Shown piece after piece: positions 1 to 9,429 of a stretch of 64,000 bases of DNA (position 1 is its first letter; every line of letters starts with the position of its first letter). The stretch covers positions 1-64,000 of the forward strand of contig NZ_BSOW01000027.1 of the NCBI RefSeq assembly GCF_030160715.1. Reading direction: 5' to 3'. This DNA is from Bradyrhizobium iriomotense (GTDB lineage: Bacteria; Pseudomonadota; Alphaproteobacteria; Rhizobiales; Xanthobacteraceae). The position numbers and the translations under genes were made by a program. The notes under the pieces are model-generated. The model made no database searches, was not told where the DNA came from, and saw only the letters and a list, made by a program, of their open reading frames with translations.

Positions 1-2
1 CG

Positions 3-1607
3 GTCATGTCTTCCGTCTCGTACACACTGTCTGACTATGTCGAGAACCTGACGCTGACCGGATCAGCCGCGATCAACGGCACCGGCAATTCCGAGGCCAA
101 CATCATCATCGGCAACGATGCGGCCAATATCATCACCGGCGGACTTGGCAACGACATTCTGACCGGCGGCGCGGGCGCCGACACATTCGTTATCAACTCG
201 GGCGATGGTTCGGACATCATCACCGACTTCACGCCGGGATCAGCCGCGGGACATGATATCGTTCAACTGAACGGCTTTGCGTTCACGTCCTTCAACGACA
301 TCAAGGCAGCGATGACGCAGGTCGGAAACGACGTGTATCTCGCGCTGACGAGCCAGGACACGCTGGTTTTTCGCAATACGACGATTTCGGCCTTCACCAG
401 CGACGATTTTCAGCTGCCGTCGACGTTGCCGGTGGGGGGCACCATCACATCCTGGATCAGCGGCTCGACCAGCAGCCACATTGTCTACGGCACTGCAGCG
501 AACGATCAGATCACGGCGGTGAACGCCGATGACACGCTGGTGGGGTGGACGGGCGACGACACTTACGTCATCGGCAATCCAAACCAGAAGATCATCGAAA
601 ATCCGGGCGGGGGCATCGACAGTGTTCAAGCCTGGTCGTCCTACACGCTGCCTGCCAATGTCGAAAACCTGACCCTCATGACGGGAGGACTGACCGGCGT
701 CGGCAACGAACTGGCCAACCGGATGGTTGGCTCCAGCGGGGATGACATCCTGAACGGTGCCGGTGGCGATGATTGGCTGTCCGGCGGTACCGGCAACGAC
801 ACGTTCATTTATAGCGTCGGAAGCGGCCACGACACGATAGCCGATTTCCACGTGCTCACGAGCGCGACCGCAGAGCACGACAAGCTGGTGCTGAAGGGTT
901 ACGACGCCAGTGCTTATCTGACAAATGTGGGGAACGAGTGGACCATTCACTATGCAGGGGGAACCGACAGCTTCCGTATCGTCGGCGTGACACATCTGTC
1001 ATCGTCCGACTACGCGTTCGTCTCTGGCACTGGCGCATCCATGACCATGGCGGGACCGATAGCACCAACAAACTCCGTGCAATTTGCCTGCGCGCTCTAT
1101 GGCCTTTCCGGCAATGGTGATCCGTCCAGTTCGGACATTCTCGATCTCAAGGACATCTCGTTAGGATCAGGCACGAAGGTCGCCTATTCTGGCGGTACAT
1201 CGGGCAGGCTGCTTACCGTTTCGGACGTGCAGAACCATACGGCGCGGATCAAGCCAGTTGGAGACCACCCCCATTCGACGTTCAATCGGTCGAGCGACGG
1301 AAGCGAAAGGACTCTGGTCATCGACCCGTCCGTCGATCAGTTCAAATTTTCGCCTGCGAAGGCTTCAACGCCGACTTCAACGCTAATCCGCGCTGCAGCA
1401 GTCGCCGGTGATGCCTTCATCTTTGCCGGGACTGCCACTACTGGCTCGGCTCAGCCGCTGATCTCGACTGACCACGCTCAGGACCAAGCCCTATTTACCG
1501 CAAATCACATCGGAACGACCTTCGATCATGCCCTTGCGCAGGGGATGCCTTATATCGAGTCTCATATCCACCCCACAGATCTTCATGGTTACCTCCTGCA
1601 TGCATAG
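3..1607 (+). CDS. RTX-type calcium-binding repeat protein, 3' part
   Basis: The frame is open to the left edge, so the N-terminus lies outside the window. The visible 530-odd residues contain two blocks of hemolysin-type glycine/aspartate nonapeptides (GGLGNDILTGG near residue 45; GGDDWLSGGTGNDTFIY near 255). Each is followed by the usual 'TFVINSG...ITDF' flank. Such repeats bind calcium as a parallel beta roll and are typical of proteins exported by type I secretion. The last 180 residues have no repeats and form a different, unrecognised domain ending in HLLHA. The actual activity (protease, adhesin, other) cannot be told from this part. A hairpin follows the stop codon. Confidence 0.85.
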   Translation, partial: VMSSVSYTLSDYVENLTLTGSAAINGTGNSEANIIIGNDAANIITGGLGNDILTGGAGADTFVINSGDGSDIITDFTPGSAAGHDIVQLNGFAFTSFNDIKAAMTQVGNDVYLALTSQDTLVFRNTTISAFTSDDFQLPSTLPVGGTITSWISGSTSSHIVYGTAANDQITAVNADDTLVGWTGDDTYVIGNPNQKIIENPGGGIDSVQAWSSYTLPANVENLTLMTGGLTGVGNELANRMVGSSGDDILNGAGGDDWLSGGTGNDTFIYSVGSGHDTIADFHVLTSATAEHDKLVLKGYDASAYLTNVGNEWTIHYAGGTDSFRIVGVTHLSSSDYAFVSGTGASMTMAGPIAPTNSVQFACALYGLSGNGDPSSSDILDLKDISLGSGTKVAYSGGTSGRLLTVSDVQNHTARIKPVGDHPHSTFNRSSDGSERTLVIDPSVDQFKFSPAKASTPTSTLIRAAAVAGDAFIFAGTATTGSAQPLISTDHAQDQALFTANHIGTTFDHALAQGMPYIESHIHPTDLHGYLLHA

Positions 1608-1619
1608 ACGCCCCTCGCA

Positions 1620-1662
1620 ACGCTCGCCTTGGGTCGGCGAGCGTAGAAGGCTGTCCTTTTGA
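1620..1662 (+). terminator. Probable terminator of the RTX gene
   Basis: A 9-bp stem (ACGCTCGCC with GGCGAGCGT, 1620-1628 and 1636-1644) lies 13 bp after the stop codon. A short T-rich tract follows about 12 bases later, so the fit to an intrinsic terminator is only moderate. Confidence 0.5.
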
Positions 1663-1844
1663 TTTCATGCCCGGGGAAAACTCTTGATGTGCATTTGTAT
1701 GTCGGTGAACGTCATTTTGGGCGAGGAGGAGCTGTTTGTGACTAGCTTATCTCGTCCTCCGTTAAGAAGAGGGACTGAGCTGAGTTGGACAGTTGAGCGT
1801 CCGCCAGAGCGGAATCGGGCGGCGATCGATTTCGCGCTGGATGA

Positions 1845-2078
1845 CGCGCCGCGCAACGGCTGGAGCGCATATACGGGGCCGAGCGAGTTGGGATTTCGGA
1901 GCGGCGAGGAATCAAGCGAGGTGGCGGCTCGACGTCGACCACGCAAGTGAACATCACGGGCCCCATCAACGTTACCGCGCCGCAGGGCGTTGATCCCGAA
2001 ACTTTCGCGGATCGCTTCGTTGGCGCCATCAGGCGGCAGAGCTTTAGCAATCAGGCTAACGCCGGACAGGAAAGATGA
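1845..2078 (+). pseudogene. Possible phage tail protein C-terminal remnant
   Basis: The frame ending at 2078 reads STSTTQVNITGPINVTAPQ followed by GVDPETFADRFVGAIRR and a short tail. The motif 'NITGPINV...DP..FA..F..AIRR' resembles the C-terminus of phage tail tape-measure proteins. The frame is closed upstream by a stop at 1842, so only the tail of a gene is left. The assignment rests on pattern memory, not on alignment. Confidence 0.35.
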
Positions 2079-2248
2079 ACTTGCGCGCGGGCGCATGCGC
2101 GTGATGTCTCCCGCGCTCGCCGTGGATCGCGGGAGAGGCCTAGCCGGCGGTGGCGGAAAACACAGGCAGTGCTAGGCTTGCCACTCCTGGCGGGCTGATC
2201 GCGCCAGTACCAGCTCCGCCGCGCCGGATGGACGCGCAGCGGGGCGGT

Positions 2249-2647
2249 CTATTTGAGCTCCGACTTTACGCGTTTCCATTCGTCCTTTAGCACGCGGCGC
2301 GCCGCTGCGACAAAAGCGGGATCCTGCGCAACACGCTCTTCGTTGGTCTCAGCGTGGTAGATGACATCCATCACCTTCTCGAGCTTCTGCGAAGCCTCGT
2401 CGTCGGGGTTCAGCATTAGTTCGATCTGCGTGCCGAGATTCGAGACCTTTCGATCGTCCTCGGACGACAGTGGTGGTTCTGTTGTCATTAAAATCGAATG
2501 ATATTCAGAAAGCGTCTTCCTCAAGGTGTCGATCCATTGCTGCTGGAACGCAGCGATAGACCTCGTGCCAGTTTTTCGGAGAGTGTAGAGCGAGACAACG
2601 AGCGCCAGCACGGCGGTGAAAATTGCGACTGCCCCCTTGGCTCGCAA
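2249..2647 (-). CDS. Hypothetical single-pass membrane protein
   Basis: This 132-residue protein has one N-terminal hydrophobic segment (residues about 6-22, AVAIFTAVLALVVSLYTL). A charged, helical cytoplasmic-type domain follows, rich in Glu, Lys and Arg, with a heptad-like region near residues 90-125. The start is a TTG; no ATG fits and the purine-rich AGGAGGAG upstream is rather far away, so the true start is unsure. Family unknown. It lies between two phage-like remnants on the opposite strand. Confidence 0.6.
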   Translation of the reverse strand: MRAKGAVAIFTAVLALVVSLYTLRKTGTRSIAAFQQQWIDTLRKTLSEYHSILMTTEPPLSSEDDRKVSNLGTQIELMLNPDDEASQKLEKVMDVIYHAETNEERVAQDPAFVAAARRVLKDEWKRVKSELK

Positions 2648-2677
2648 GAAATTTTTCGATCCCGAAATCGTTCTTAA

Positions 2678-3046
2678 ACTCCTCCTGCTTCCTTGGGAGT
2701 CGGCGACCTCGCTGTTAGTAATGCGACTCCCTATGATGAGTCTTCAGCGTCTCATTTGCGCCGCGACAAGCTTTGACAGTTGCCGGCATTCGAAGCGTCC
2801 CTTGTCGACTCGACCCCGGTTTCTCCCTTTCTGCCGCTAATTCGGGGCAGCATCGGAAGAACGATTAACCCCATGTTCGTCGCGCAGCCGCCTGACGTCT
2901 TCGTCGCGGTGACGTTGGCCCCGTAGGGGCAGTGGGTGTCAGCCATCGCGTTCGCTTCCAGAAAAACAATTCGTCTGCCCAACGCGCTGCGCGCGGTGGA
3001 AGCGGCGATGAAGCCGCTCGCCGACGTGACGATCAATATCAGTTAG
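2678..3046 (+). pseudogene. Broken gene with two in-frame stops, possibly phage
   Basis: One frame reads continuously as protein across 2678-3046 but is cut by TGA at 2774 and TAG at 2924. Segments such as GDLAVSNATPYDES, PLIRGSIGRTINPMFVAQPP and LPNALRAVEAAMKPLADV have natural protein composition, and the frame ends at a normal stop. About 120 codons remain. The product is not recognised; the adjoining tail-like remnant makes a phage origin plausible. The stop overlaps the end of the next gene on the other strand. Confidence 0.45.
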
Positions 3047-3201
3047 CGCACTTTTCGCTTGAGGCTTTGGACCTCGCTTTGCAACGATTTCACCTCTTTG
3101 CAGAGTTGCTGGATCGACTTGACAAGAAGCTGAATCGCCTCGTCAGGATCGGTCTCGCGTCTGGCGCGAAGCGCGTAACTTTCGGCGTAGCTGAGTGACA
3201 T
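3043..3201 (-). CDS. Small coiled-coil protein
   Basis: 52 residues from ATG at 3201, chosen over an upstream in-frame start because GGAAG lies at good spacing before it. The second half (LLVKSIQQLCKEVKSLQSEV) has regular hydrophobic heptads, predicting a coiled coil. Function unknown. Its 3' end overlaps the convergent broken gene by a few bases. Confidence 0.5.
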   Translation of the reverse strand: MSLSYAESYALRARRETDPDEAIQLLVKSIQQLCKEVKSLQSEVQSLKRKVR

Positions 3202-3672
3202 GCCCGTACTTCCCGGTTGTGCCCGGGGCATTCAACGCACGCGATACGATAGTCCGCAACCGCGGGCAACGTTTACACGCTCAGTCGAATGTCACGACCG
3301 GTGTCAAATACGCGGCAACGGTCATTACTAAGCCATACGGTCACCCGCATGAGGAAATCCTTCAAAAAAATTGCACAGATGCGCTTTTCGAGCGCCCCAA
3401 GCGAAGCCATCGCAGTAATCGATACCGGACATAGGCTATGTGTGGAGCAAGGCGCGAATGGGATGAGGTACGCCGCTCTCTCGGCGAAAAGCGACTTTGA
3501 CCAAGGTCATTTCAAAAGCTGGGTGAACTCTATTCGATTTTTTTGGCGGCAAACTCCACCACAACAATCAGCTGACGCGATGTGCACTCTAAACGGCGCC
3601 AGAGTACCGCGCTGCGAAATCTCTGCTGCTGCTCAAAATCAAAGAGGACATGGCTCTTCAGGAGTCACGACG

Positions 3673-3885
3673 ATGCTCGATGAAGACTTGGCTCGAATTC
3701 GTGCTCACCGCAACAACATACACCGGTGTCGACGGCTGCTAGGGACAAGATTGTCGGACGTAGAACGCCAGCTCATCGAAAGACGCCTTGCAGAGGAGCG
3801 GGCCGCGCTCAACGCTCTTTTTGCCAAGACCTTCCCGCTCACATTTTCACTTCCGAATGAGCCGGCCGACTGCCGCAAAGCGTAA
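3673..3885 (+). CDS. Conserved small rhizobial hypothetical protein
   Basis: 70 residues starting MLDEDLARIRAHRNNIHR and continuing RLLGTRLSDVERQLIERRL. CAGGAG lies 10 bases before the ATG. Small proteins of this pattern (basic helix, then an ERQ/ERRLAEER helix and a Phe-Pro-Leu tail) recur in Bradyrhizobium and related genomes, to my recollection; no function is known. A much longer upstream extension of the frame has poor composition and was discarded. Confidence 0.75.
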   Translation: MLDEDLARIRAHRNNIHRCRRLLGTRLSDVERQLIERRLAEERAALNALFAKTFPLTFSLPNEPADCRKA

Positions 3886-4148
3886 GGTGGCCATGGTTGC
3901 ATCGCGCGCAAATACTGAACAAACGTTCGACGGGCTTCGAGCAAAGCCAGACCGATTTGGTCAATGGTCAAGAAGACAGAGCAGGTCGGTAGGCACTTGG
4001 CGCGGCCGGACCCCACTATTCGCCTCATGCTGCTTGCTTGTTTGTGCAAGCAATCCACCGTGGAATTGGTGATAAGCGACGGAGCCATATTGCCTTGAAT
4101 GGCGTCGGACCACGCCACTAAAGTTTTGCCGCATCATTAGTCGGGTAC

Positions 4149-4991
4149 TCAGGGATGAAGCGACACCCAACGGCGTTCCTCGCGATAAGCATTTGTTCGA
4201 GTCATGAAATCGCGAATTGCAGGATATCTAGCTGCCAGCTGACTTGGCGAGGGTACGAGAGTCTCGGTCCCGTAATCAAGTTGCATTAGTTCGAGATAGA
4301 GCTGCCGATAGCGCTCAATCGTTATTGCCGTGCGGTTGGGATTAAAGAAGCTTGCCGGCTCTGGCTCGATAGGCACAAAGCCCAAGAGAAGGGATGTTCT
4401 CACCCTCTGCGCGTCATCTGACGCAGGCTTCGTATACGCAGCGGCCTGGTCCGGATCACATACAAAACTCGCGCCTAAGACGCGTTGGAGTAGATATATT
4501 CTCATTGCCGAACGTTGCATGCGCTCTTTTCGAAAAGAAGCATCAAGTAGCATACAACGCGGGTTTTCTGCCTCGATCAGAATTCTGCGGGCGCCCATCT
4601 TCCGCGTGAATTCGGCGAATAGTTGCTTCATCCTCCGGGTAGACAGTCTTCCGCGGTCGGTTTCGCGGATTGCAATGTATGGAACATATATTGACTGTGG
4701 CATCATCGGGTTTAGTCGAATCAAACCAGCCCCCATTGCGCGTTGCCCACGAAAGAGCAAGAAATAGCGCGCGATGCGAGGTCTGTGAAACAGCTCGTCC
4801 AGTTTGTCATCATCCTCCAGGTCGGCTTGGTTAGTGAATGCCTCTTCGAGAATCGATCTTGCGCAGCGATACTGAGTTGCTGCCTCGACTACCATTAGGA
4901 TGTCAGATCCTTCGCCGTAGCCGTCGGCTGACGTATTTCGTCTGTCGCACGTGTGATTTGTCGGCCCTCCTGGTGCTTCTTCAGTAGACAT
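4149..4991 (-). CDS. GNAT-like acyltransferase fold protein (hypothetical)
   Basis: 280 residues from the ATG at 4991. The middle (RYFLLFRGQRAMGAGLIRLNP, then YVPYIAIRETDRGRLSTRRM, then GARRILIEAENP) follows the beta4 / CoA-loop / beta5 order of GNAT N-acyltransferases. The classical Q/RxxGxG/A loop is weak. The C-terminal third (ERYRQLYLELMQLDYGTETL) matches nothing I recognise. An alternative ATG lies 11 codons upstream. Substrate unknown. It stands alone next to a repeat copy and an insertion sequence. Confidence 0.55.
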   Translation of the reverse strand: MSTEEAPGGPTNHTCDRRNTSADGYGEGSDILMVVEAATQYRCARSILEEAFTNQADLEDDDKLDELFHRPRIARYFLLFRGQRAMGAGLIRLNPMMPQSIYVPYIAIRETDRGRLSTRRMKQLFAEFTRKMGARRILIEAENPRCMLLDASFRKERMQRSAMRIYLLQRVLGASFVCDPDQAAAYTKPASDDAQRVRTSLLLGFVPIEPEPASFFNPNRTAITIERYRQLYLELMQLDYGTETLVPSPSQLAARYPAIRDFMTRTNAYREERRWVSLHP

Positions 4992-5174
4992 GGGAGTCCC
5001 ATTGAAAATTAGGATTGAGTGCAAATCTGCGGTCCTCTATCGTCCTCCTCTCGCGCACGGAGTGCTCCGTTGTAGACATTTACGTTGTCTCCACGAGACT
5101 CGTTGGCTCGGGACTTCACCGCGGCAGCTATGAACATGACATTTCGAGGCGCGACCCACAGCTCATGATCGAGC

Positions 5175-5280
5175 GGGCGGACCCTCCGCGATGAATCCAA
5201 AGCCTTGGGCCCGCCCTACATCACCGGGTGCTTGGGATCGGACGGTGATGCTGGCTATGACAAAGCAAGCATTGTGCCGA
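5175..5280 (+). repeat. Double-hairpin dispersed repeat, copy 1
   Basis: First stem: 5175-5184 (GGGCGGACCC) pairs with 5207-5216. Second stem: 5219-5225 (CATCACC) pairs with 5244-5250 (GGTGATG). A 30-base tail containing AAAGCAAGC and ending GTGCCGA follows. The layout is shared with the copies at 7009, 8138 and 10897. Confidence 0.7.
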
Positions 5281-5336
5281 ACCAAGATCGCTGCGACGAC
5301 CTGCGACGGCTCAAGGTATGTCAAGAGACTGGACTA

Positions 5337-6198
5337 GAGGCTGTCATGAACCTGCGGCTAGTTTAGCGACGTTTTTTGAGCGTGATGCATGCCAAGGCAA
5401 TGAGGTGGAGGTCCGCGAGGGTCTGTGCACATCGTTCGTAGTCTTTCACGAGGCGTCGGAAGCGGGTGGCCCACGCAAAGGATCGCTCGATTACCCATCG
5501 TCTGGGCAGCAGCACAAAGCCGCGCTTGGCTTCTGGCAGTTTGATGATATCGAGGACGATGCCATGTTCCGCTGCAGCAGCTGCTGACTTTCTCCGGTGT
5601 AGCCCTGATCGGCAAATGCGATTTCGACACTCTCGTCGGTCTCCGCCTGAATGGCTTTGGCGATGCGGCCGACCTCGGCGCGATCGTCGGCATTGGCGGG
5701 CGTGACATGGAGGGCCAGAAGATGGCCAAGCGTGTCGACCGCCAGGTGCAGCTTCGACCCCTTCTTGCGTTTCGCACCATCATAAGCCGAGCGAGCACCG
5801 CTCTCGGGCGTCGAACGCAGGGTTCGGCTGTCGATGATGGCGACAGTCGGTTGCGCGCTTCGTCCCGCCGCAACGCGCAGGACAATGCGCAAATCCTCGG
5901 CCAGGGTCTCAAAGCAGCCGGCGCGCAACCATCGCTGTGCCTGTTGATAGACGATCTCCCAGGGCGGCAGATCGTTCGGCATCCAGCGCCATGGCGCGCC
6001 CGTCTTCACGATATAGCGCAGGCCGTTGAACACCTCGCGCAAGGCGTGGACTCTCTGCGTGCTCTGCTCCGGCAAACGCGTCAGATACGGCGCGACCAGC
6101 GCCCATTCATCATCAGAAACGTCGGAGGGATAGGCTTTGCGGGAAATCGACATCCCGCAAACCTCGGATCTTATGGTTAATCAGTTCCTAACAGCCTC
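5337..6198 (-). mobile_element. IS5-family insertion sequence (IS427-like)
   Basis: 862 bp bounded by imperfect inverted repeats. Read inward, the left end is GAGGCTGTCATGAAC and the right end is GAGGCTGTTAGGAAC. Both are flanked by TA (5335-5336 and 6199-6200), the short target duplication usual for this group. The element contains one transposase gene on the minus strand, broken by a frameshift. Confidence 0.85.
5363..6153 (-). pseudogene. IS5-family transposase, frameshifted
   Basis: The N-terminal frame runs from MSISRKAYPSDVSDDEWAL through VAIIDSRTLRS and HLAVDTLGHLLA to FADQGYTGE, giving the first catalytic Asp and the GYTGE segment of IS5 DDE transposases. A one-base shift near 5590 moves the rest (GIVLDIIKLPEAKRGFVLL, WVIERSFAWATRFRR, ending LKKRR) into another frame. 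The total of 791 nt is one short of 264 codons. This could be a mutation or a programmed -1 frameshift, but the break is later than the usual ORFA/ORFB junction, so a broken gene is more likely. Confidence 0.85.
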
Positions 6199-6367
6199 TA
6201 GCGTTGTGCCAGTTTGCCCGGCTGTCTTCGAAATGGGACAAACGAGGTAAACAATTGCGAGCTTCAGCCAAGCAATCGCAAGCTAGCCGCGCGCGCCTGG
6301 CGCGTGATGCCTGTAGCAACCCGAAAGTTCGCGAGAAACGTTTATCATTAATACAAGATCAACGAGG

Positions 6368-6606
6368 ATGTTTAGGAAGTCTGTGGTCGCAATAATCGAA
6401 AGCGATACAGCTGTTCGCCGCGCGGTCAAATATCTGAACACGGCCCAAGTCAATTCTGGGGCGCTGATCTGGACGAAATCCAAGTCGTTATCTTCGATCT
6501 CCATGTGCGTTCGCAAAGGGCTTCGCTTGTCGTAAACACGTTGATCGCTTCTGCGCTCGTCGTACCGCAACAGTTCATCACCACCAGCCCGCTTAGCTCG
6601 TCTTGA
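6368..6606 (+). pseudogene. Receiver-domain response regulator remnant
   Basis: ATG at 6368 opens MFRKSVVAIIESDTAVRRAV, the start of a receiver domain. After a frameshift the next frame reads GADLDEIQVVIFDLHV, which matches the beta3 strand with its phospho-acceptor Asp, then IASALVVPQQFITT. Both frames end quickly and no complete domain remains. It resembles the intact single-domain receivers at 12158 and 27032 in layout. Confidence 0.55.
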
Positions 6607-6607
6607 C

Positions 6608-6805
6608 TTTTGTTCGGCAGGACTACGCCCAGACAGTGTGCGTAAAACGTATACGCTCCCGGTAGTCGAGCAGGTGGGTAAGATCGCAGCTGATTTCCAC
6701 CACGAAGTAGGATGTAGTGTCGACATCGAAGCCGAAGTACGCCCCAAGCTGCCTCGGTATTGGCTGAAAGCGCGCCTCCGTTCCATTGATGCAAGTGCTC
6801 GGTAG
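6608..6805 (+). pseudogene. Unrecognised coding remnant after the receiver fragment
   Basis: One frame of 65 codons directly after the receiver remnant has natural composition (KTYTLPVVEQVGKIAADFHH, VDIEAEVRPKLPRYW) and a normal stop at 6803, but no start codon. It may be the 3' end of the same broken gene or a separate one. Confidence 0.3.
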
Positions 6806-7008
6806 CGAACTGCTGATGCCACAAGTGTCACAATAGTGTCCATGCGCTCTGTCTCCGCGCGCTGAAGGGCTTGTTCTCCCGCAATAACGGGTTTCCTGCT
6901 CGTAGACGCTCAGGATGTCACGGCGGAGGCCGTGCGCAGGCGCGACGGCGGCCGCAGCAGCCCGCACATAGAGCTTCATTGCGCAACACGCCAGCACAGA
7001 TCGTGAGA

Positions 7009-7111
7009 GGGCGGACCCGACGCGTTGAGCGCCATTGCCTCCTTGGGTCCGCCCCGCACCCCCGCGAGAGGAGCGGTGATGCTGGTCAGGACCAAGCAAG
7101 CAGCGTGCCGA
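7009..7111 (+). repeat. Double-hairpin dispersed repeat, copy 2
   Basis: Perfect 10-bp first stem (7009-7018 with 7045-7054, GGGCGGACCC/GGGTCCGCCC). The second stem has decayed on its left side; GGTGATG is kept at 7075-7081. The 30-base tail contains CAAGCAAGCA and ends GTGCCGA. Confidence 0.7.
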
Positions 7112-7514
7112 TGAAAATACGCGCTTTCTAGATGCGACGGGCGTCGATCTGTTATCGAGGCCGAGCCTTGCGCCTGTCCGTTTGTCGAATTGTGTTGAAG
7201 CAAACAACAAAGTGGCTGGGCGGTTGTCGCCGCTCGGGTGCTCACCACCAATGGTTAAGCGGCAGACAAGCCACACGGCAGAACGGTCAGAGGTAGGGCT
7301 CTCTATAACGGGATGATGAAGTAGAGCTATTGTCGTCTAATTGACATCTTAATAGCTTTGATCGCAGGTAGAAACTTTAAGATCACCTGCACGCAAACAA
7401 GAATGGGTGGGCGGCTTTGGCATCCATGTTTTCTCGACGAGATTGGTTCCGCTCCTCCGCGGTTTAGATCCTTGTCACTCTGGCGTAGGCAATTCGCGCT
7501 TTCTTGCGAGTGCT

Positions 7515-7964
7515 TCACGATGTGTCAGATTGCGATGCGATCAGCAACCGGCCCTTAGCGAACAGCGTCAAAACATGCCCGTCGTTCCAAGCAAACAGGT
7601 GAAACTTGACACCTCCCGCACTCTCGCGTGACGCGAGAGTGCCTGCGCAGCCGAATATGGAAACGACATCTGCGTAGTGTGAGCCCAACCGTACAGCGCC
7701 TAGCTCGATGTCCGTCACGCGACAATGTCCGGCCGGCAAAGACCGAGCATTAATTGACTTGTAGTTCGCATCCAGATCGTCGGGCGCGGCCGGATCGGCG
7801 AGAATCCCACTGGAGGGAGCGCTGGCGTGTGCTGGTCGAGGCCCCATTGAGATCTGACCCGCCTGCATGAACAGCCATCCCGATGCCATGATCGTGGTGA
7901 TCCGCAGGATCATGTGCTGGTTGATGGAACAGCCGGTCATTGCAAACGCTTGAGACAGTTTCAT
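7515..7964 (-). CDS. Probable exported protein, SmpA/OmlA-like pattern
   Basis: 149 residues with a hydrophobic N-terminus (ITTIMASGWLFMQAGQISMG followed by PRPAHASA), consistent with a signal peptide cut near Ala-Ser-Ala. The C-terminal part (IELGAVRLGSHYADVVSIFG, then GVKFHLFAWNDGHVLTLF) resembles small outer-membrane lipoprotein-like domains in which 'G..Y.DVV.I.G' opens a helix-strand unit. That comparison is loose. Two starts are possible (7964 or 7913); neither has a strong Shine-Dalgarno site. Confidence 0.6.
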   Translation of the reverse strand: MKLSQAFAMTGCSINQHMILRITTIMASGWLFMQAGQISMGPRPAHASAPSSGILADPAAPDDLDANYKSINARSLPAGHCRVTDIELGAVRLGSHYADVVSIFGCAGTLASRESAGGVKFHLFAWNDGHVLTLFAKGRLLIASQSDTS

Positions 7965-8137
7965 CGAAGACTACTCGCTTGTAGGCGGCGCCCGTTATTC
8001 CTGACGAACCAAGTAAGAACAACATACTTTCACACTTGCGTCATTTGACCAGAAAGCAGGACATGATTACGAGCCTAGCGCGACTGCAGCCGCCCCAAAC
8101 GTCGGTTCAGGCCTATCTGGTCCGTCGGAAAAGAATG

Positions 8138-8238
8138 GGGCGGACTCCATGCCGTTTAAACGGACGTTGTGGGTCCGCCCCTACATCACGGCGACGGCAT
8201 CCGTGATGCTATTGCGCATGAAGCAAGCTCTATGCCGA
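8138..8238 (+). repeat. Double-hairpin dispersed repeat, copy 3
   Basis: First stem GGGCGGAC (8138-8145) with GTCCGCCC (8173-8180). The second stem is perfect over 8 bp (CATCACGG 8184-8191 with CCGTGATG 8201-8208). The 30-base tail contains GAAGCAAGC and ends ATGCCGA. Confidence 0.7.
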
Positions 8239-9429
8239 ACGGAAAACGACAGAACTCGCTAGTGCATCGAACTTGAAACGATTCGAAAATCGTCAATCGT
8301 GTACGGGGTCCATGCAAGGTTGGCGGTACGAAACGTTCCGCTAATTGCGACGCCTCGGCTAGCCAGTTTCTGCTGCTGCTACGGTCTATCTTTGCCTTGG
8401 CATAACATGCGTGATGCGCGCGTTGACCTCCGACCGGCATGCGAGCGCGGTGCGCTACGCCCATCTTGCTCCCAGCAGGCAAGCGCCTGCGGGGAGCCTT
8501 CTAACTGACACTTGGAAGAAGTGCCTCGCCGCGCTGTTTGCGGCGTGGTTGATTGGATCGCACGAGCCGGCGGCGCAAGGCCCGCCCACGTTCTTTCGGC
8601 GTGATATTGAGTAAGTTTACTTCTTAAAGAGCCCTGCTCGATTCTCGATCCGCAAATCCCCTTTCCGACCCAGCTTGGACCTCGATAATCAAAGGTGAAC
8701 ATAGCAAGCGAGTGATGCGTTAGGAACGTCTCGGTTCTACCTCAGCCTATCCTTCGACAGTTCGCTTCCTCATAGACTCTCACTCTGAATTGGCGCCTTT
8801 CCGCAATGAACGTTGCATTGGCGATGCGGCCTCCCGAAGTGGCGGTCATCGCCAGCAACCACATCAGCGCGGGCGGCCGGGTGCCGTAGGGAGCATTGAT
8901 TTGCAAATCGACTGAAGAGTCAGCTCTAGCTTGCCCGCTTCAGGTCGGTTTCGACTATCGTCAGAGTGTGCGGAGGCGAAAATGAATGATGGGTACCGAA
9001 GGTCGGCTTGCAGGAAATGATCGACGCGGTCGTCGGCATGCCGAGATTGGCGGTGATGATCCGAAGCTGTGAAAGTGTGAGTAAAAAAGTCGCAGGCATG
9101 CTGGATAGCAGGGATCCATATGCCAACTGCCGCCGCATCTTAAGAAATGGACGGTCGTACAACGCCGCAAGGCTTAGTCAGACCTGTCCGTGTCGAGCCG
9201 GCGTGAAACTTTAGTCTACATCGCAAAAGCGGCGGTCAAGCAAGCTGCGCACTCTATCAAACCAAACGGCCTTCACGGAGTCTCTAAAGTACGGAGCTGT
9301 TTCTTCCAGTTTGCCGATCGAGCAATCTCTGTCCGCGTTATGTAAAGCACTTATTCGAAAGGGGTTGAATCGGACGTAACGTCAGGTTGTAAGCAACATG
9401 CGAGACCGCTGGCGACGAGACCTTCAAAA
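8239..9429. other. Decayed stretch without a supported gene
   Basis: Open frames here are short and of poor composition on both strands, with no credible start and ribosome-binding combination. A 30-bp motif (9367-9396, around CGTAACGTCAGGTTGTAAGC) near the end recurs twice elsewhere in the window. Confidence 0.5.

Noticed and set aside
240..995. Long minus-strand frame opposite the RTX gene
   Set aside because: Shadow of the repeat-rich plus-strand gene; composition reflects its codons.
9360..9400. Second tts box
   Set aside because: GTCAGGTTGTAAGC lacks the spacing between GTCAG and AAGCT seen in tts boxes.
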